Positions 13,772 to 25,969 of a stretch of DNA of 64,000 nt are shown piece by piece (the first letter of the stretch is position 1; the number at the start of each line of letters is the position of its first letter). A program made the translations under genes and the position numbers. The notes beneath the pieces were generated by a model that was given only the letters and a program-made list of their open reading frames with translations, did not search any database and was not told the DNA's origin. Source of the DNA: Proales similis (taxonomy: Eukaryota; Rotifera; Eurotatoria; Ploima; Proalidae); the NCBI GenBank assembly GCA_019059635.1, contig JAGVRJ010000013.1:992001-1056000 (forward strand), in the 5' to 3' direction.

Positions 13772-15405
13772 TCAAATGTTGGCTGTTTGGGCTTGGCTGT
13801 TGAGCTGGAGCAGCAGCTGCTCACGGTCGTGATTGAGCTCTTGGTTGAGAGGCTGAATTTTTAGGGCGGCATCAATGTCCATCAGTGCTTCGCTGAACAG
13901 CTTCATGCCCGCAAATGCGGCTGCTCTTCTCGCGTGTGCTCGCAGTCGATTGTTCTTGTTGCTTTCAACCGGCGGAGTAAGCAGCTCAAGCGCTTGACTG
14001 CAGTCCTGCGCGCATTTCATGTAATTTCCCACCTGATAGTGGCACGCGGCTCGATTCGAATAGAGGCTTTGGAAAAATGCCAGATTAGTCTGCTGCACCG
14101 AGTCGAACGGTGGCGCTTACTTGGGCATTCGGGGATACGCTTTGATGGCATGGTTGTAGACTGCAATCGCCGCCTGGTAGTTGCTCTGCTGATAAAGTTG
14201 GCTTTTTTGAACGAAAACCGATTTGATCCTAAACTTCCAGCGCAGTGGTCTCGTTTTAATTACCTGGCCTTTTCTTTGAGCCAATCAAGGTCCTTCTCTT
14301 TCTGATCCAGATCGGCCAGTTCGGGCAGTTCGTGTATCTTTCGCGCCTCTGCTTGTTTAGCCAGCCACTAGAGTTGGAGAATTTCATGCTCAGAACGGCT
14401 CAAAGCGACCGCAGTGGTTATCTGGCCTGCCTACCTCTTGCTCGAGTTGGTCTTGAGACTCTCTCGACGGCGTGGGAAACACGCGCGGAGTGAATTTGAC
14501 TTGAATCCTTCCACTCTGCCTTAGCTCGTGAACTGTGTCGTCTAGACAGGAAGAGATTGTTGAGCGTAGGAAAGAGGTTTAATGAGTGCGCAATCGTGCC
14601 TGGCTTGTTGAAAATCGCCCGTTCTTGGACCGGTGGATTGATTTGACCGACTTTTAGATCAAGTGCCTTTACAGTATCCTTCTTGTCAGCGACGTTGTTT
14701 GATAAGGTCTCATTTAAGCTGGATGATATTTGCTTTAGTTGTTCTATCTCGCGGGCAACAATGCTCTTTTCCGCTTCCTTTTGCTCTTCGATTATTTTCC
14801 TCTGCTGTTCTTCAAGCTACGGAAGTGAAATTGAAAAGTCAGACAGAAAACCGGCTACATTCTTTGTCACAGACCTTTATCTGCTCTTTTACTGACAGTT
14901 TCTTGTTGGCGGCCTTTTCCTCCGAACTGAGCACCGCCCTCCTCTCTTCTCTGGCTTTTGCGTAGGCCAGTGCGTCTTCTCTCACTTTTCTCATGCTCTC
15001 TTTGCACTCTAGTTCGGTTGGCTCAATCGATTCAGGCTCTAAACTCTGATAAAATAAATCTTTCTCACCGTGGTCCGGATGGAACAGTTCTGGCCATTTC
15101 TCTTCGACGTTCTTCTTCAACTGGAGCGAAATAATGCCATTTTTGACAACTAACGAATTGGCGCTTGAATCGTCGACTTTCGAATAGAACCAGCATTCAA
15201 ACAAAAAAGGCGCATAGGACACCTAATTTGGCCAATTTCAAACAAGAGTGATAAGCTAAACGATTTTCGCTTTTTTAGCTACTTTGCAATAATCCGGAGT
15301 GATGAATACATCCACGTTTGTTGGCTTTGTGCCTTTCAACGGCAAGTTTAAGCTCAGTGTGGCGTCGCTCTGTGTCCATGTAAAGTCTTTGATCAGAATT
15401 GGCAT
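13772..15405 (-). CDS. DNAAF4: Dynein axonemal assembly factor 4 (DYX1C1)
   Basis: Cytoplasmic HSP90/HSP70 co-chaperone that preassembles axonemal dynein arms for motile cilia. The N-terminus (MPILIKDFTWTQSDATLSL, PTNVDVFITPDYCKV, SYAPFLFECWFYSKVD) is a CS/p23 domain aligned with human MPLQVSDYSW. It is followed by a charged coiled coil (REDALAYAKAREERRAVLS), an IPAPR-like linker with a KFTPRVFPTPSR-type segment, and C-terminal TPR repeats (NRAACHYQVGNYMKCAQDCSQALELL, RAHARRAAAFAGMKLFSEALMDIDAALKI). Several introns of about 50-90 bp interrupt it. The start at 15405 matches the human start; an in-frame ATG at 15474 would add 23 residues. Its presence implies an animal with motile cilia or flagella. 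Confidence 0.93.
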
Positions 15406-16071
15406 TTTTTTTGGTTCGAAGAAGATTTTAAAAAACTTGCCGCTTGTATGTCCGGCGAAATCGCGCGTTTCCATGGTGACACAGAGGAGCAGATTTAGCC
15501 TTACTTACTATGAGAGCGTCTCGTAGACACCAAGCGAAGAGATTAATTAATAAGCGTCTGCCGAGGCTAATTCGCAGCAATCCTTGCTTTTGACGTTCCC
15601 TAATCGGATGGAAATCGGATGGAGTAAAAAAGAGAGCCTCAAAACGGGAAGTTAATTAGTTTTATTATTTTGGATGAACATTGACAACAAAAACGTCAAC
15701 AGAGACGGTGATAACAAAAGACTGAATGAATTGAAGTCACAATAGAGATGAATTTAGCGGCTTAGGTGAGCGCGCCTGTGCTCTGTAGGCCAGACACTGA
15801 CAAGCAGGCGCACGCACGCACAGAGACGACGAGAAAGGAGAACACCAGGGGGATTGGCAGATGAGCTGGGCCTTTCTCTGTGCTCACCACTTCAGAATGA
15901 ATGAAATCAGGACAAAAACAGAAGATAACAAATTGAATTAAAAAGAATAGGGGCGATTAAGAGGTGTCGCAGTAATTCAAGACGGAGAAAACGGTCACAA
16001 CCAGAGGACACTTATTTTCCCCTTGTATCCGTTCATTTCTTCTGGTCCATTCAATCAGAGAGGGCGAGACT
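15406..16071. other. DNAAF4 upstream region and UBTD 3'UTR
   Basis: No coding sequence recognised. It contains AT-rich TTAATTAATAA near 15541, a minus-strand poly(A)-signal candidate (plus TTTATT) at about 15661-15666 for the UBTD gene, and purine-rich low-complexity sequence. Confidence 0.4.
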
Positions 16072-17202
16072 TTATGCAGAAATGCCGTTGATTTCGAGCC
16101 GTTTTTTAATCAGCTCGGGCAACGTTGGCTGCTCGTCTCTGACAAACAGCTGAACAACAACGTTTTTCCTCAAACGGTACGATTCCAGCCGATCCTTGTC
16201 GCGCATGAGCTGGCCACCGAAAAATAGGCGCTGCTTAAACTGGGGCACATCTATGAGCTCTGCAAGTCGGTCTTTGAGTTGAGCAACGGTCGATTTGAGA
16301 TCTAGATTCAGCTTGATCTCAGTGACCTCGTTACTAGGCGTCGAAATGCGAATTCTAACTCGAGCGTCCTGCTGCTCATGCGTCTCTGGCTGCACTTCTA
16401 CTTGATTGGCCTGTTTGTTAGACTTGCTTTTCTTCTTCGATTTGCTCTTTCTGGCAGCAAGCAGCTCACTGAGCAGGTCTGCGTCGTCGTATTCGCTCTC
16501 GAGTATTTCCATCAGGAATTCGGTGTCCAGCTCGGCCTCATCTACCTCGTCAAGCCGAGACGTTCTTTTCTTGTGCTTAGATGCCTTGTCGCCGTCGACT
16601 GTCGGCTGCTGATCGCGGCCAGCTCTGCACAGATGCACGGGCCGAAGAAGGACGTAAAGTGGCAGCTGATACCGATTGCCGAGCTCGTCGTAGCAGTCGT
16701 TTAGCAAACCGTTTGGTAAGATCACATTGGCTGAGTCTAGAATCGCTTGAGCCATTTGAAAGTCGCGCGCTTCACACGCATCCACTGCTGCTTTCAGGGC
16801 GGTCCAGATTTCAGAGCGGCCGTCGAACGCAGGCGCAGTGTGCCAGAATTCTTCTCGTTTAGCATCCAATTCGCTCTCGCTCATGTTCTTGTGGTATTTG
16901 AAGTATTTGAAAAAGTCTTTTTTCAATCGTTTGTTCTTGCCAGTGGGCGGAATCAGGCGGACATGGGTCTGTACTGCGGCCGCTGCGGCAGTGGTTGTCG
17001 CAGGAGGTGGGATCGGCGTTGGAGACCCTGGCTGGTGATGACTGTTCAATGATGGCGGCTTTTCACGCTTGTTTCTGGCGTCTATTGGATCGATACCGGC
17101 AAGAATGGCATTGCTCTCAGCCGAATGGGTCGCAGACGATTGACCAAAGTGTCTCGATCTGACTCGGCCGAAACACTGTCTTGTGCTTGAGCCAGCTCCC
17201 AT
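16072..17202 (-). CDS. UBTD: Ubiquitin domain-containing protein (UBTD1/UBTD2-like)
   Basis: Adaptor-type protein with a C-terminal ubiquitin-like domain; vertebrate UBTD1/2 interact with E2 enzymes and E3 ligases and influence p53 and YAP turnover. One exon, 376 residues, against about 230 in human. MGAGSSTRQC at the N-terminus is a good N-myristoylation/palmitoylation signal, as in UBTD1. The family domain follows at roughly 110-205 (LDAKREEFWHTAPAFDGRSEIW, AQAILDSANVILPNG, CYDELGNRYQLPLYVL). The UBL domain is at about 283-362 (VRIRISTPSNEVTEIKL, LRKNVVVQLFV). The extra length comes from a poly-Ala/Pro N-terminal linker and an acidic then Lys/Ser-rich (KSKSKKKSKSNK) insert between the two domains. 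Intron-less. Confidence 0.92.
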   Translation of the reverse strand: MGAGSSTRQCFGRVRSRHFGQSSATHSAESNAILAGIDPIDARNKREKPPSLNSHHQPGSPTPIPPPATTTAAAAAVQTHVRLIPPTGKNKRLKKDFFKYFKYHKNMSESELDAKREEFWHTAPAFDGRSEIWTALKAAVDACEARDFQMAQAILDSANVILPNGLLNDCYDELGNRYQLPLYVLLRPVHLCRAGRDQQPTVDGDKASKHKKRTSRLDEVDEAELDTEFLMEILESEYDDADLLSELLAARKSKSKKKSKSNKQANQVEVQPETHEQQDARVRIRISTPSNEVTEIKLNLDLKSTVAQLKDRLAELIDVPQFKQRLFFGGQLMRDKDRLESYRLRKNVVVQLFVRDEQPTLPELIKKRLEINGISA

Positions 17203-17730
17203 TTTGCACGATCAGATTATTTTTTTTTCTTGTCAGTCTTGCAAAATGAATGCAATCCTGGTTATTTCTTCCTCTCGGCTTCAGCAATGTGCATAATTTG
17301 GCGCTTCATTTAATAATTGAATGAAGCCTTGAACGCATTATGCCTCCTAATCAAGCAAGGACTCGTCTAGGCTCGTCGAAGGTTGCAAATGAAACGTGCT
17401 CGCTCAGCTAAATTGGATATATTTTATGCAAGGACGATAGCGCACGCACACACATCAGCCGACTCCCCTCATATGCTCACTCTCTCTTTCTCTATTAAAA
17501 ATCTCGATTCGCTCTCGTTCTAAATTGTCGCTGTTAATTGTCGCCTTATTTAACTCTCACTCGCTCGCTCGCTCTCCCTCTCTTTTTCACTGAGAATTCA
17601 TCGCCGGACCGCTGCTTCTTTTTATAGATCTCTTAAAAAAAAAACCCAAATTTCGACTTGAAGATGATTAAGCGCCAAACTGCTTCTGAATTGAACAAAA
17701 CGTTGAAAGCGGACTTGGTTTAAAACACGA
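17203..17730. other. Divergent promoter region UBTD / N4BP2-like
   Basis: Both flanking genes start here and are transcribed outwards. It holds CT-rich and CTCG repeats (17480-17600) and a poly-A run at 17634-17644. No coding sequence recognised. Confidence 0.45.
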
Positions 17731-20700
17731 ATGGATAGTCGAATGTTGAACACGGCCGTTGGCGAAAGCGGGAAAAAATTCATCAAACAGCCAACGCACG
17801 AATCGCTCATCCGGTCGCGTTCTAATGTCAAACAACAACGCAATAATAGCAGCAGCAGCAGTAACAACACGCCCGTGGCAAGCATGCATCATCGTTCGAG
17901 CGCGCACGTCGATCTAAACCTAAATCAAGCGCATGTGAGCAAAATTCAATCATTTCGCGCCTCGCAGACCAAATGCCTCGTCATATTGAGAGGATGCAGT
18001 GGCTCGGGCAAATCAACGCTCGCTAGCCAGATAAAATTCGACGGCGTCATAGTCAGCGCCGATTTCTTCTTCATCGACTCGAACGGAGAGTACAAGTTCG
18101 ATCCGGCCAAATTAACCGATGCGCACCAACAATGCCGGGACAAAGGTTACAGACTTAGCCATGCATGATTCGTTTCAATGAGCCTAACCGAAGCATCGTT
18201 TGCAGCCCAAGAGGCCATCTCAAACGGCCGAAGCCCGGTAATTGTGGACAACACCAATCTGCAGGTGTGGGAGTTTAAGCCCTACATAAAAATGGTGAGT
18301 CGGCAATCGCAATTGATCTGAGTCGACTCTAATGCGTTCTATGTGCCCGGGTGCTTAAAGGCCGTCAAACATGGCTATCACGTCGAACTGATGGAGCCCA
18401 ACACACCCTGGCGCTACAAAAGCCGCACCTTGGCCGAGAAGAGCGCACACGGAGTGCCTTATACCAAAATCAAAAAGTGCCTCGAAGGCTTTGATCGAAC
18501 GGTCAACATCGGTGCGCTTGTAAACGAATGCAGACGCGATTTAGGCATCGTAGGCGGCCGAGCGGTGTCCAAGCCTAAGCCTGCCGGTCTGCTGGATCAT
18601 TCCAATTTCGCAAATATTACCGACTGGTCAAGTCTTGGTCAAAATAGAGAGGAGAAAAATGCTGAGCTGAAGCCGAGACAGGCACCGAACGGTCTCACTG
18701 AACTTCTTCTAAACATTCCAAATGCCCGTACTCCTCAGCCAAGTCCTGCTTCGATCGGCCATCGAGAACAGCAAGAGAAACTCGAAACGCAACGTATAGA
18801 CGACAATTCAATCAGGTCGATGGAGACCGAGAACAGCCGGCATCTACTCAAGCAGCTGTTTCCCAACGTGGATGACGACATTCTGCTCGAGTTTCTGGAC
18901 AAGTACGATAACAACGTGGAAACAGTGACCAACATCCTGCTCGACTCGAGCGATTTGACTGAGAATAGCTCAGCAACAGTCAATCGTTCGGTCAAGTCGT
19001 TGAGAGAGCTGTGCACTGAAGCGATGAACCGACTCGAACTGGGCTTGCAATGTTTGATAGAAAAGGACGAAGAGTTGGCCGAACGACTCAGTCGACTTGA
19101 GCTTGTGCCGGCCACCTCGCCTCGCAGCTCTGGCACAAGCAGTGAATCTGGCGCTCGACACAAGCAGTTTAAACGAGCCTTGTCGACAAACACATCGGAC
19201 GAATCGTCGTCCGACAAACTGAACGGATGCTTTACGTGTTCAAGTTCAAACATTGAGGCCGATATCGACTCAAATCTCAATGTGGACAGTCTAATTGAGG
19301 AAGAAAAAGGCGGCAGCGAGGAAGACGAAGATGCCCTTTTGAGCTTGAAACTCACTCCTCAGTTCCTGAATCCTCTCATTCAGCTGTTCGGCAACGAAAC
19401 AGACCAGATTTACCTAAAAGGTTCGTTTCTTTAAAAAAAAAAAAGAAAAAGAAAAACACTGACCTGTGAATGCCTGTGAATAAAGAGTTCAGCAATGTTG
19501 AAGTGAGCCTCGATCTGGCTCATCGTCTCTACAAAAGCTGGAAAAAGACAATTGAGAATGCGTTCGCATCAAGCCGAGCACCCAACCTGAGTGGTAAGAG
19601 GACCGGAGCTCTCATCGTTCTAAAGCGAATCATCGGCTGTTTTAACAGAAGAGCAGCTCAAAATGGACGAACGGCTCGGACTTCAGCTCTACGACGAATT
19701 GAACAATTTCGATCCGATTCATAAAAAGCCAGCGTTTTTAAACGACTCGAAAAGCCGATCGTCTCGCTCGCTGCGTTTGATTATGGCCGAGCAGGCGATC
19801 GAAGAATTCAAGCGGCAGAAATTGAGAAACAACGAAATAAGCGAAGAAGAGTTCCTGATCGAGACTTGGGTCGCCAACGAGGACGAGTCGACCGAAAAGA
19901 ACTCGAAGGTTGCCGAGCCTGCTGGCCTTAGATTGGCTGACAAGCTCAAGCTGCAGCGCATTAATGAGCAGTACGGCAATTTGATCGACCCGTGCCTGCT
20001 CGAGGACACTTTGAGACGCTTCAAGTGAGGCCCCTTATCTTCTCGTCCTTTTTTCATTCACTTGCTCAACGTGCCCGAACGCAATTCTAGCTTCAATCTA
20101 ACAGAGACTTGCGAATTCCTCAATCGGCATTTCGAGCTGACCAAAGTAAGCGAGGCGTCCCATCGACTGAATTTACGGATGAAGCCGAGCAGGCCGAGCA
20201 GCGAGGAAAAGGTGCAAATAGACTATTACGGCTTGAAGCCGTTGGCGAGCAAAACCAGTGAGCAGGGCGCCGCTGGACTGGACCAGAGTATGCTGCGACG
20301 AGACCGAACGAGCAAAATCGGACAGCTGCGCAAGGACTATTTGGAGAAAGCGAGCGAGGCTCATAGACGTGGATGGGGCGCAGTTGCCCAGTACTATGCG
20401 GACATGGCTCACCAGCAGACGCGAAAAATGCAGCAGTCAAACGATTCGCTCTCCATGGACATATTTCTGGCCAACAATCCGGACATTCAAAAAGTGAACA
20501 CTCTTGACCTGCACGGCTTGCACGGCAAAGAAGCAATCCAAGCGTTCAAGCAGGTCTTTGCTGAAAAGAAAAAAGGTACATTTTAAACGAGCGCGTCACT
20601 GTCTTGTTGATTGACCTTGTGAGCAATTGAAGAGCTTGAAAATAACCGAAACGGAAAAAGAGCGAAAACTTACATATTCGTCATCACCGGTCACGGCAGT

Positions 20701-20874
20701 CACTCGCAAGGCGCACCGACTATCCGTCCGATGCTCATCAACTACCTCAATCAGAAGCACATAAGGTGAGCCAAAGCCGCTTAGACGCGTCCATTCCGTC
20801 CGCTCAGGCAGATTGTTTCCGTTTTTAGCTACAAGGAGCCTCGACTGGGTCTGCTCAAGGTCGAGCTTGTTTAA
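17731..20874 (+). CDS. N4BP2: N4BP2-like protein: P-loop kinase, CUE, DUF1771 and Smr domains
   Basis: Related to NEDD4-binding protein 2, which has 5'-polynucleotide-kinase-like and Smr nicking-endonuclease domains. Eight exons (17731-18145, 18206-18294, 18361-19420, 19486-19593, 19649-20024, 20091-20575, 20633-20765, 20829-20874) join in frame to 903 residues. The P-loop domain has Walker [13 protein letters not shown], then [23 protein letters not shown] and [24 protein letters not shown]-like segment ([21 protein letters not shown]) lies at about residues 340-380. DUF1771 ([21 protein letters not shown]) precedes a Smr domain with the hallmark [15 protein letters not shown] and [15 protein letters not shown], ending GLLKVELV. 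It is about half the length of human N4BP2 but has the same domain order. Likely regulated by ubiquitin binding through CUE. Confidence 0.92.
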
Positions 20875-22376
20875 GTTCGAACGCCATTGTTGACTTGTGC
20901 CTTTTTTGTTTTTTATTTTGCACCTTTTTTTGTTGTTGAAACACACACACACAAACGCCATTTGACTCTGACGGTGAGAAATCGAACGAGAAAAGAAATG
21001 AAACCAAAATGTGTTTATTGGACGGAATAAATAGAAATTGGACTCATTGCTGCTGCTGTTGCGCTTGATGATGATGTTTAGACACTGCGTCTGTCAGATC
21101 GACGCTGATTAGTGCAGACCAGTGAGATTTTGAACTGTATTTAGATACTTCGGACCTAAGGATGAATGAGTAAACTTGGTTGGCGTGCATTTAGCTCGTT
21201 GTCATCGACACAGACCACAGGAGGGTGCACGGAGGGCAAATGCGCTCAAAACGGCGGCTAAACGTTGAGAACGAGGACGTAATAGCACGCTCGAGTTGTC
21301 AACCGACTGCCAGGCACGAATTGGCGATAAATGGTGCCGTCTGCGCTCGACTGCTCTAACGAGATTAAAAGTTAAAACCCCGGCGAGCGTTTTTTAAAAA
21401 TTAATTAAGAGCCGAGTAGATTGCCGCTTGGGTTGGTCGAGTCGGAGAAAAAGCGCAACCGATGATTAATGGCATGTCAAACGACAGCCTTTTTTTTAAC
21501 TCGCCTAATGACACACAAGTCGAACATTGCGCGCGCGTGCATAGGTAGGCCCGGTGGTCACCGATTCGGTTAATTCGAGCAGGCCTAATTAAAAGCCTAT
21601 TGCACAACCAATGTGCAGCAGACGATCGGATTGATGAGCCGCACTTTGAGCACAATGAGCATGGCGATGACGATCAGGACGATGGTGATGAGTAGGCGGG
21701 CCGGCGGTCGGGCATCAAAAACACAAAAAGAAAAATAGATGATTAACAAAAACAACGGTGGCGAGCGTGTCTAATTGGATTGAAAACTGAATAATTGGCG
21801 CTCAAGAGACACCCGAGTTGGCTTCCGAGCTGTCATTCTATTTCCATTTTAATTCAGCTCAAGTCGATTAAAACCGAATTGCGACTTAGGCGATCTAATA
21901 AAAATAAGAGAAAAACTTTTTCAATTTGCTCACTAATTCGCTCATTCATTTCTGATGTTCTCTCTCTGCAGAACAAAACAATGATTAATCGACGCTCGCT
22001 CACAAGTGTATTAGTGAATTGGCGCCTATTTAAACTTGCCAGAGTGGCGTCACTTGCGCTAAATTTGCGTTCTAATGTCACGAACGATGCAGCCTAATAT
22101 GACATTGGCGAGTGCTAAATCTCCCGTTCTTGGACTCAAGTGCGCTTCTACTTAAACTACTTGGACGTTCGTTCAACTTTGAGCAATCGTCAGACGCTCG
22201 CTCTAGCCAATTCTAAATAACGTTAAATCTATTATACTCTGCTCAAGTGGCACTTGGTCTGCAAGAAAAACAATCCAAATATGCCGCGCTCGTCTTCTCG
22301 TTGTTTAAATTGTCATCACACAAACGGCCATTGATTCGTAATCGATTCTAAATATTCACTCGTTTAGACCCAGACA
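20875..22376. other. N4BP2 3'UTR and Gsx upstream region
   Basis: Holds a poly(A) signal AATAAA at 21026-21031 for N4BP2, then about 1.3 kb of AT-rich non-coding DNA with homeodomain-type cores (TTAATTAA at 21402, CCTAATTA at 21584). A pyrimidine-rich acceptor TCGTTTAG just before the Gsx ATG suggests a 5'UTR intron. A minus-strand open stretch (21597-21770) encodes a very hydrophobic peptide; it is listed under findings only. Confidence 0.45.
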
Positions 22377-23129
22377 ATGTCGAACTCGTTCAGTGTTCAG
22401 AGCTTTCTCTTCGGCCCGCAACCGCCGCCACAAGCAACTTGTCCACCGCAGCAAGCCGCTCACATGGGCGCTGCAATAGCCAGTCCGAACCTGTTCTATC
22501 AGCATCTATTCTACTCGCAGCTGAACGAGCTGTTCGTCAGCCAGTTTAGACCGGCCAGGTGTGAGAGTGCGGCGGCCAGCCCACATCGACTGTCATTTCA
22601 ACAACCAGCTGTCACTGGTGCGTCGTCAATATCGTCACCGTCTTCGTCGCTGTCGTCGCTGAATCTGGCCACCTTCAGGCGCAGTTCAGAGTTTACTCAA
22701 ATGAATCAAGACCCGGACGCCAGTCGGCTTGAGATGGGCTGCACCGAGTCTCTCGAGTCGAGAGAAAAGAGCGAAAGGAGCGAAGAAGAGCTGGACGACG
22801 AGGAAGAATACGATTCGCACTCAATCAGCATGATGATGAACTCGAGACGAATGCGAACCGCCTTCTCAAGCGGGCAACTTGTTCAGCTCGAGCACGAGTT
22901 TGAAAAGAGCATGTATTTGTCGAGACTGAGGCGGATCGAGATCGCCAAGCGTTTGAGATTGAGCGAGAAGCAAGTGAAAATCTGGTTTCAAAATCGACGA
23001 GTGAAATTCAAAAAAGAGCAAGCGTCCAGTCACTCGTCGTCGAGCGTCGAGCAATGCAAGTGCTTGAGAACGTGCTCGAACGGGCGCAAGAAAAAGGCGG
23101 ACGAGAGCACAGAGCATTTAAATGCTTAG
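22377..23129 (+). CDS. Gsx: ParaHox homeobox transcription factor Gsx (Gsh/ind)
   Basis: DNA-binding transcription factor of the ParaHox group; Gsx genes pattern intermediate neural columns in flies and vertebrates. Single exon, 250 residues. The homeodomain (about residues 156-215) reads [19 protein letters not shown], then [15 protein letters not shown] and [20 protein letters not shown]. The run [12 protein letters not shown] and the CKC motif shortly after the homeodomain (EQCKCLRTC) are characteristic of Gsx rather than Pdx/Xlox, Cdx or Hox genes. The N-terminus [13 protein letters not shown] resembles the short N-terminal motif of Gsx proteins. The middle is Ser- and acid-rich. It lacks the intron that often lies upstream of the homeodomain in this family. 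Confidence 0.93.
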   Translation: MSNSFSVQSFLFGPQPPPQATCPPQQAAHMGAAIASPNLFYQHLFYSQLNELFVSQFRPARCESAAASPHRLSFQQPAVTGASSISSPSSSLSSLNLATFRRSSEFTQMNQDPDASRLEMGCTESLESREKSERSEEELDDEEEYDSHSISMMMNSRRMRTAFSSGQLVQLEHEFEKSMYLSRLRRIEIAKRLRLSEKQVKIWFQNRRVKFKKEQASSHSSSSVEQCKCLRTCSNGRKKKADESTEHLNA

Positions 23130-23304
23130 ACATGTTCTCCGTCCATTCAGTCTTGGCTTTCGTTCTCAATCTTGATCGTTTGATTGTGTTATTTGTTCTC
23201 GGCACGTACGTCGAGCCCTCCGAAATAAATCGTCGCATTAACCACTTTTGTCGAATATATCTCAGAGGCGAGCATGAGCTTCTGTTTTCAAGGACGGGCT
23301 AAGA

Positions 23305-23878
23305 ATGTGCGCATTACGTAGGCTTGGACCATTCTTGCTGATCGCCATCTATTTGAGTGATGCAGGACGGCAAGTGGCTGCGGCCAATGGCACCACTCTC
23401 TGCTTCGAATGTCGCAACTGTCCGGATCCGTTCGACTCTACTTCGTTCAGTGTGGACCGCGTCGAGTGCCAGAGCGAACAAGCCAACTCGAGCACTGCTT
23501 ACCTATGCCAGGCAAGATTGCATTACAACGTCGCCGCTCAATCTTCACATTGCAAATTGTTTCAAAAACGTGTAGAAAGTGACCGTCAGAATGTACCCGT
23601 TCTACCCGGCCAAAATCAGCAAGACCTGCGTGATTGGTAAGTGAGAGAGAGTGATCACGGTTCTAGATTTTCAATTTATCCATTCTTTTGCATTTTTAGC
23701 CGAACGCTGCCTGAGCAAAAGCGACGGCCTGATGGGAATGCTGGGCCTAGGCACAATCGTGAGCTGCTGTAGTCAAGACTATTGCAATTCAGAGGCTACA
23801 CTCTATTTATCGACTGCTTCGTTGTTTTTCAATATTCTTATTTGCTTCCTTCTTAGTCAGGGCGACATGTGGATTTGA
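23305..23878 (+). CDS. Ly6/uPAR-type three-finger protein, likely GPI-anchored
   Basis: Small secreted or surface protein of the Ly6 superfamily, which includes modulators of ion channels and septate junction proteins. Exons 23305-23511, 23576-23636 and 23700-23878 give 148 residues. It has a signal peptide (hydrophobic LGPFLLIAIYLS), ten or so cysteines starting LCFECRNC, the family C-terminal signature CCSQDYCN, and a hydrophobic tail (LSTASLFFNILICFLL) consistent with GPI attachment. The first intron has a GC donor (CAG|GCAAGA, 23512-23575); reading through it would lose the cysteine pattern. The start is only 175 bp after the Gsx stop on the same strand. AATAAA follows at 23898-23903. The exact family member is not recognised. 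Confidence 0.85.
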
Positions 23879-23897
23879 GAAATCAGTTTTACTACGG

Positions 23898-23903
23898 AAT
23901 AAA
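23898..23903 (+). other. Poly(A) signal of the Ly6-type gene
   Basis: AATAAA 20 bp after the stop codon at 23878, correct strand and spacing for a very short 3'UTR. Confidence 0.65.
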
Positions 23904-25371
23904 TAAATTGAGGGTGCCGAAACGGTTAAATTGCGCTTTGTCATTAGCGATTGCTGCTGGCGCAAACAGCGCAAGTGGTCTGAACGAGCCAGCTACAACG
24001 GGGTCTAGATTCGGAAATTGCTGCACACAAACATAGGAGAAGGTTAAGTCGGCTAAAAGCGCTTTGAGTCGATTAAGCACTTGCGCCAATCTGCGTTTGA
24101 TTAGAAATGCTCAGATTAATCGGCTGCGATTCACTCCTTGCCTGATAAGACACACATGGCATCCAGGCCCAAAGCGTCCGGCTAATTAGGGCCGGTAAAA
24201 GCCGAGCATGCTTCATTAAACAATTCAAGTCAGCCATTTAAATGTTATTGGCTTATTGATGTTTTTATTGAGAGCGAACAGTGATCGACTGCCTGACGCG
24301 CGTGTGTTTATATGCTCGCACCGTCTAAAGCGATCTGATTGAATACGTTTGCCTGCAATCAAGAGTGCTTGTGTTGCTCCATTTCTTTGCTTTATCAAAG
24401 CACTTGTAAATCAGACGTAGTCTACACAGCTTAAATGAATTTAATTGGCCATTTTGCCCAGATCTGCGCCCAAATGCTTCTGCTGCCGCTCTTCATTTGC
24501 GTTGGATCGTTATTACCTTCGCATTGCAAGCGTTCGCATTTCCTCTTCGATATTTGACAGAAATTCACTATTAATTGCGACCGCGCCTGTCGACGCGCAC
24601 GCAACAAGAGAATCGCCTAGCTTGTCGCCATCGCACCGCCACTCGTCTCATTTGGGCTCAATTGCAGCCAAAAAGAAGGAAATTCTCCTCTTTTATCCTT
24701 CTCTGCTCTAAAATGCTCAACTGGCTGTAGATGGTCGTTACTTAATACGCGTCTTGCACAAATTGCAAACAAATTAGACCGAGATAGGGCTGCAGCGTTT
24801 CCATGCAACCCCAAGTGTATAATTAGCTGACAAGCTGATATCGGAAGCCAAACGGTCTAATCGTCAGTGATTTCTTGGTGTTTTTAATTAAACATTGTTA
24901 AGCAGGCAAAATTGAGCATTTCCACTCGAAATTTGATGTTTGCCGCATCATCTGAAGGTGATGATCGGTTATAATGCCTATTTGTCGCTAATTAACTTCA
25001 ATTAACCCGTTATTCATTAGAAATAAATGCGGCAAAGAATCAGATTCTGGCAGCCATATCGTTTTACCTGGGCACTCGCTCGCTTGCTTTTTTTTTCTAC
25101 TTGTCAGTTCGATTTGTATTTTGGCGACCGCAATGTCTGAAGCCCTAATCGAGCCAATTGGCAGATAGATAGAAAACAAAGCGGTGGTAAACACTGACAG
25201 CGGCAATTAATTCTGCGCGTCTCGTTCCGGATAAAGATCTGCTTATGGGCTTATTTTATTTGTTAATGTGAACGTTCGAGTGGAATACTGTCAGTCAGAG
25301 AGTGATGCGTTTGGCTGCCAGCCGATACAGCTCAACGTTTAACTCAAGCGTATTAAGTAAAAATGAGAAGA

Positions 25372-25394
25372 AAGAGAGAGAGAGAGAGAGAGAG
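25372..25394. repeat. (AG)n microsatellite
   Basis: Perfect AG dinucleotide run in non-coding DNA between the Ly6-type gene and NK7. Confidence 0.9.
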
Positions 25395-25969
25395 GGCGCA
25401 CCAATCAAATCTAGTTGGCTGGCATTTGATGGACTTGTTTCCACAGTTTGCCAAGGGTTTGTTTAACTGACTAAACGATTCGTATGGCGATAGACGCCCC
25501 GAGACATGGCGCGAAATGGCAGCGCCGCTTAAACGGTAGCAGCGAGTACACATGTTGCCGCCCGGCGGCCGCCTCTTATTGTGCATTTAGTCAGATGAAC
25601 GCATCACGACCAGCATTGAAACCTGCCCGCTCATCAACAGGCCTCCTTCTCCACTCTCTTTCTCGATTACTGCCTAACCGCCCTCCCTGTAGCTCTCTAT
25701 CTGTCTATGGATCTTGTTGTTGAGATGCTCACTTTAAGCTATTAATATAATTAGGATGAAACCCAATAAACAAGTTGCACAAATAAATAACAACTAAAGT
25801 AGTGTACATGAAACAGAAGCAGCGTCTAAATATTTACCATCTTCTCCGTTTTAATCATTTAAGCATCAATCACTTTAATTCGAACGTATTGGTTTCAATT
25901 GAGCCTCATTGATTCGCTCGTTCATTCACTTACTGACTCGCTCAATCATTCAGAGTTGGCGCCGATTAA

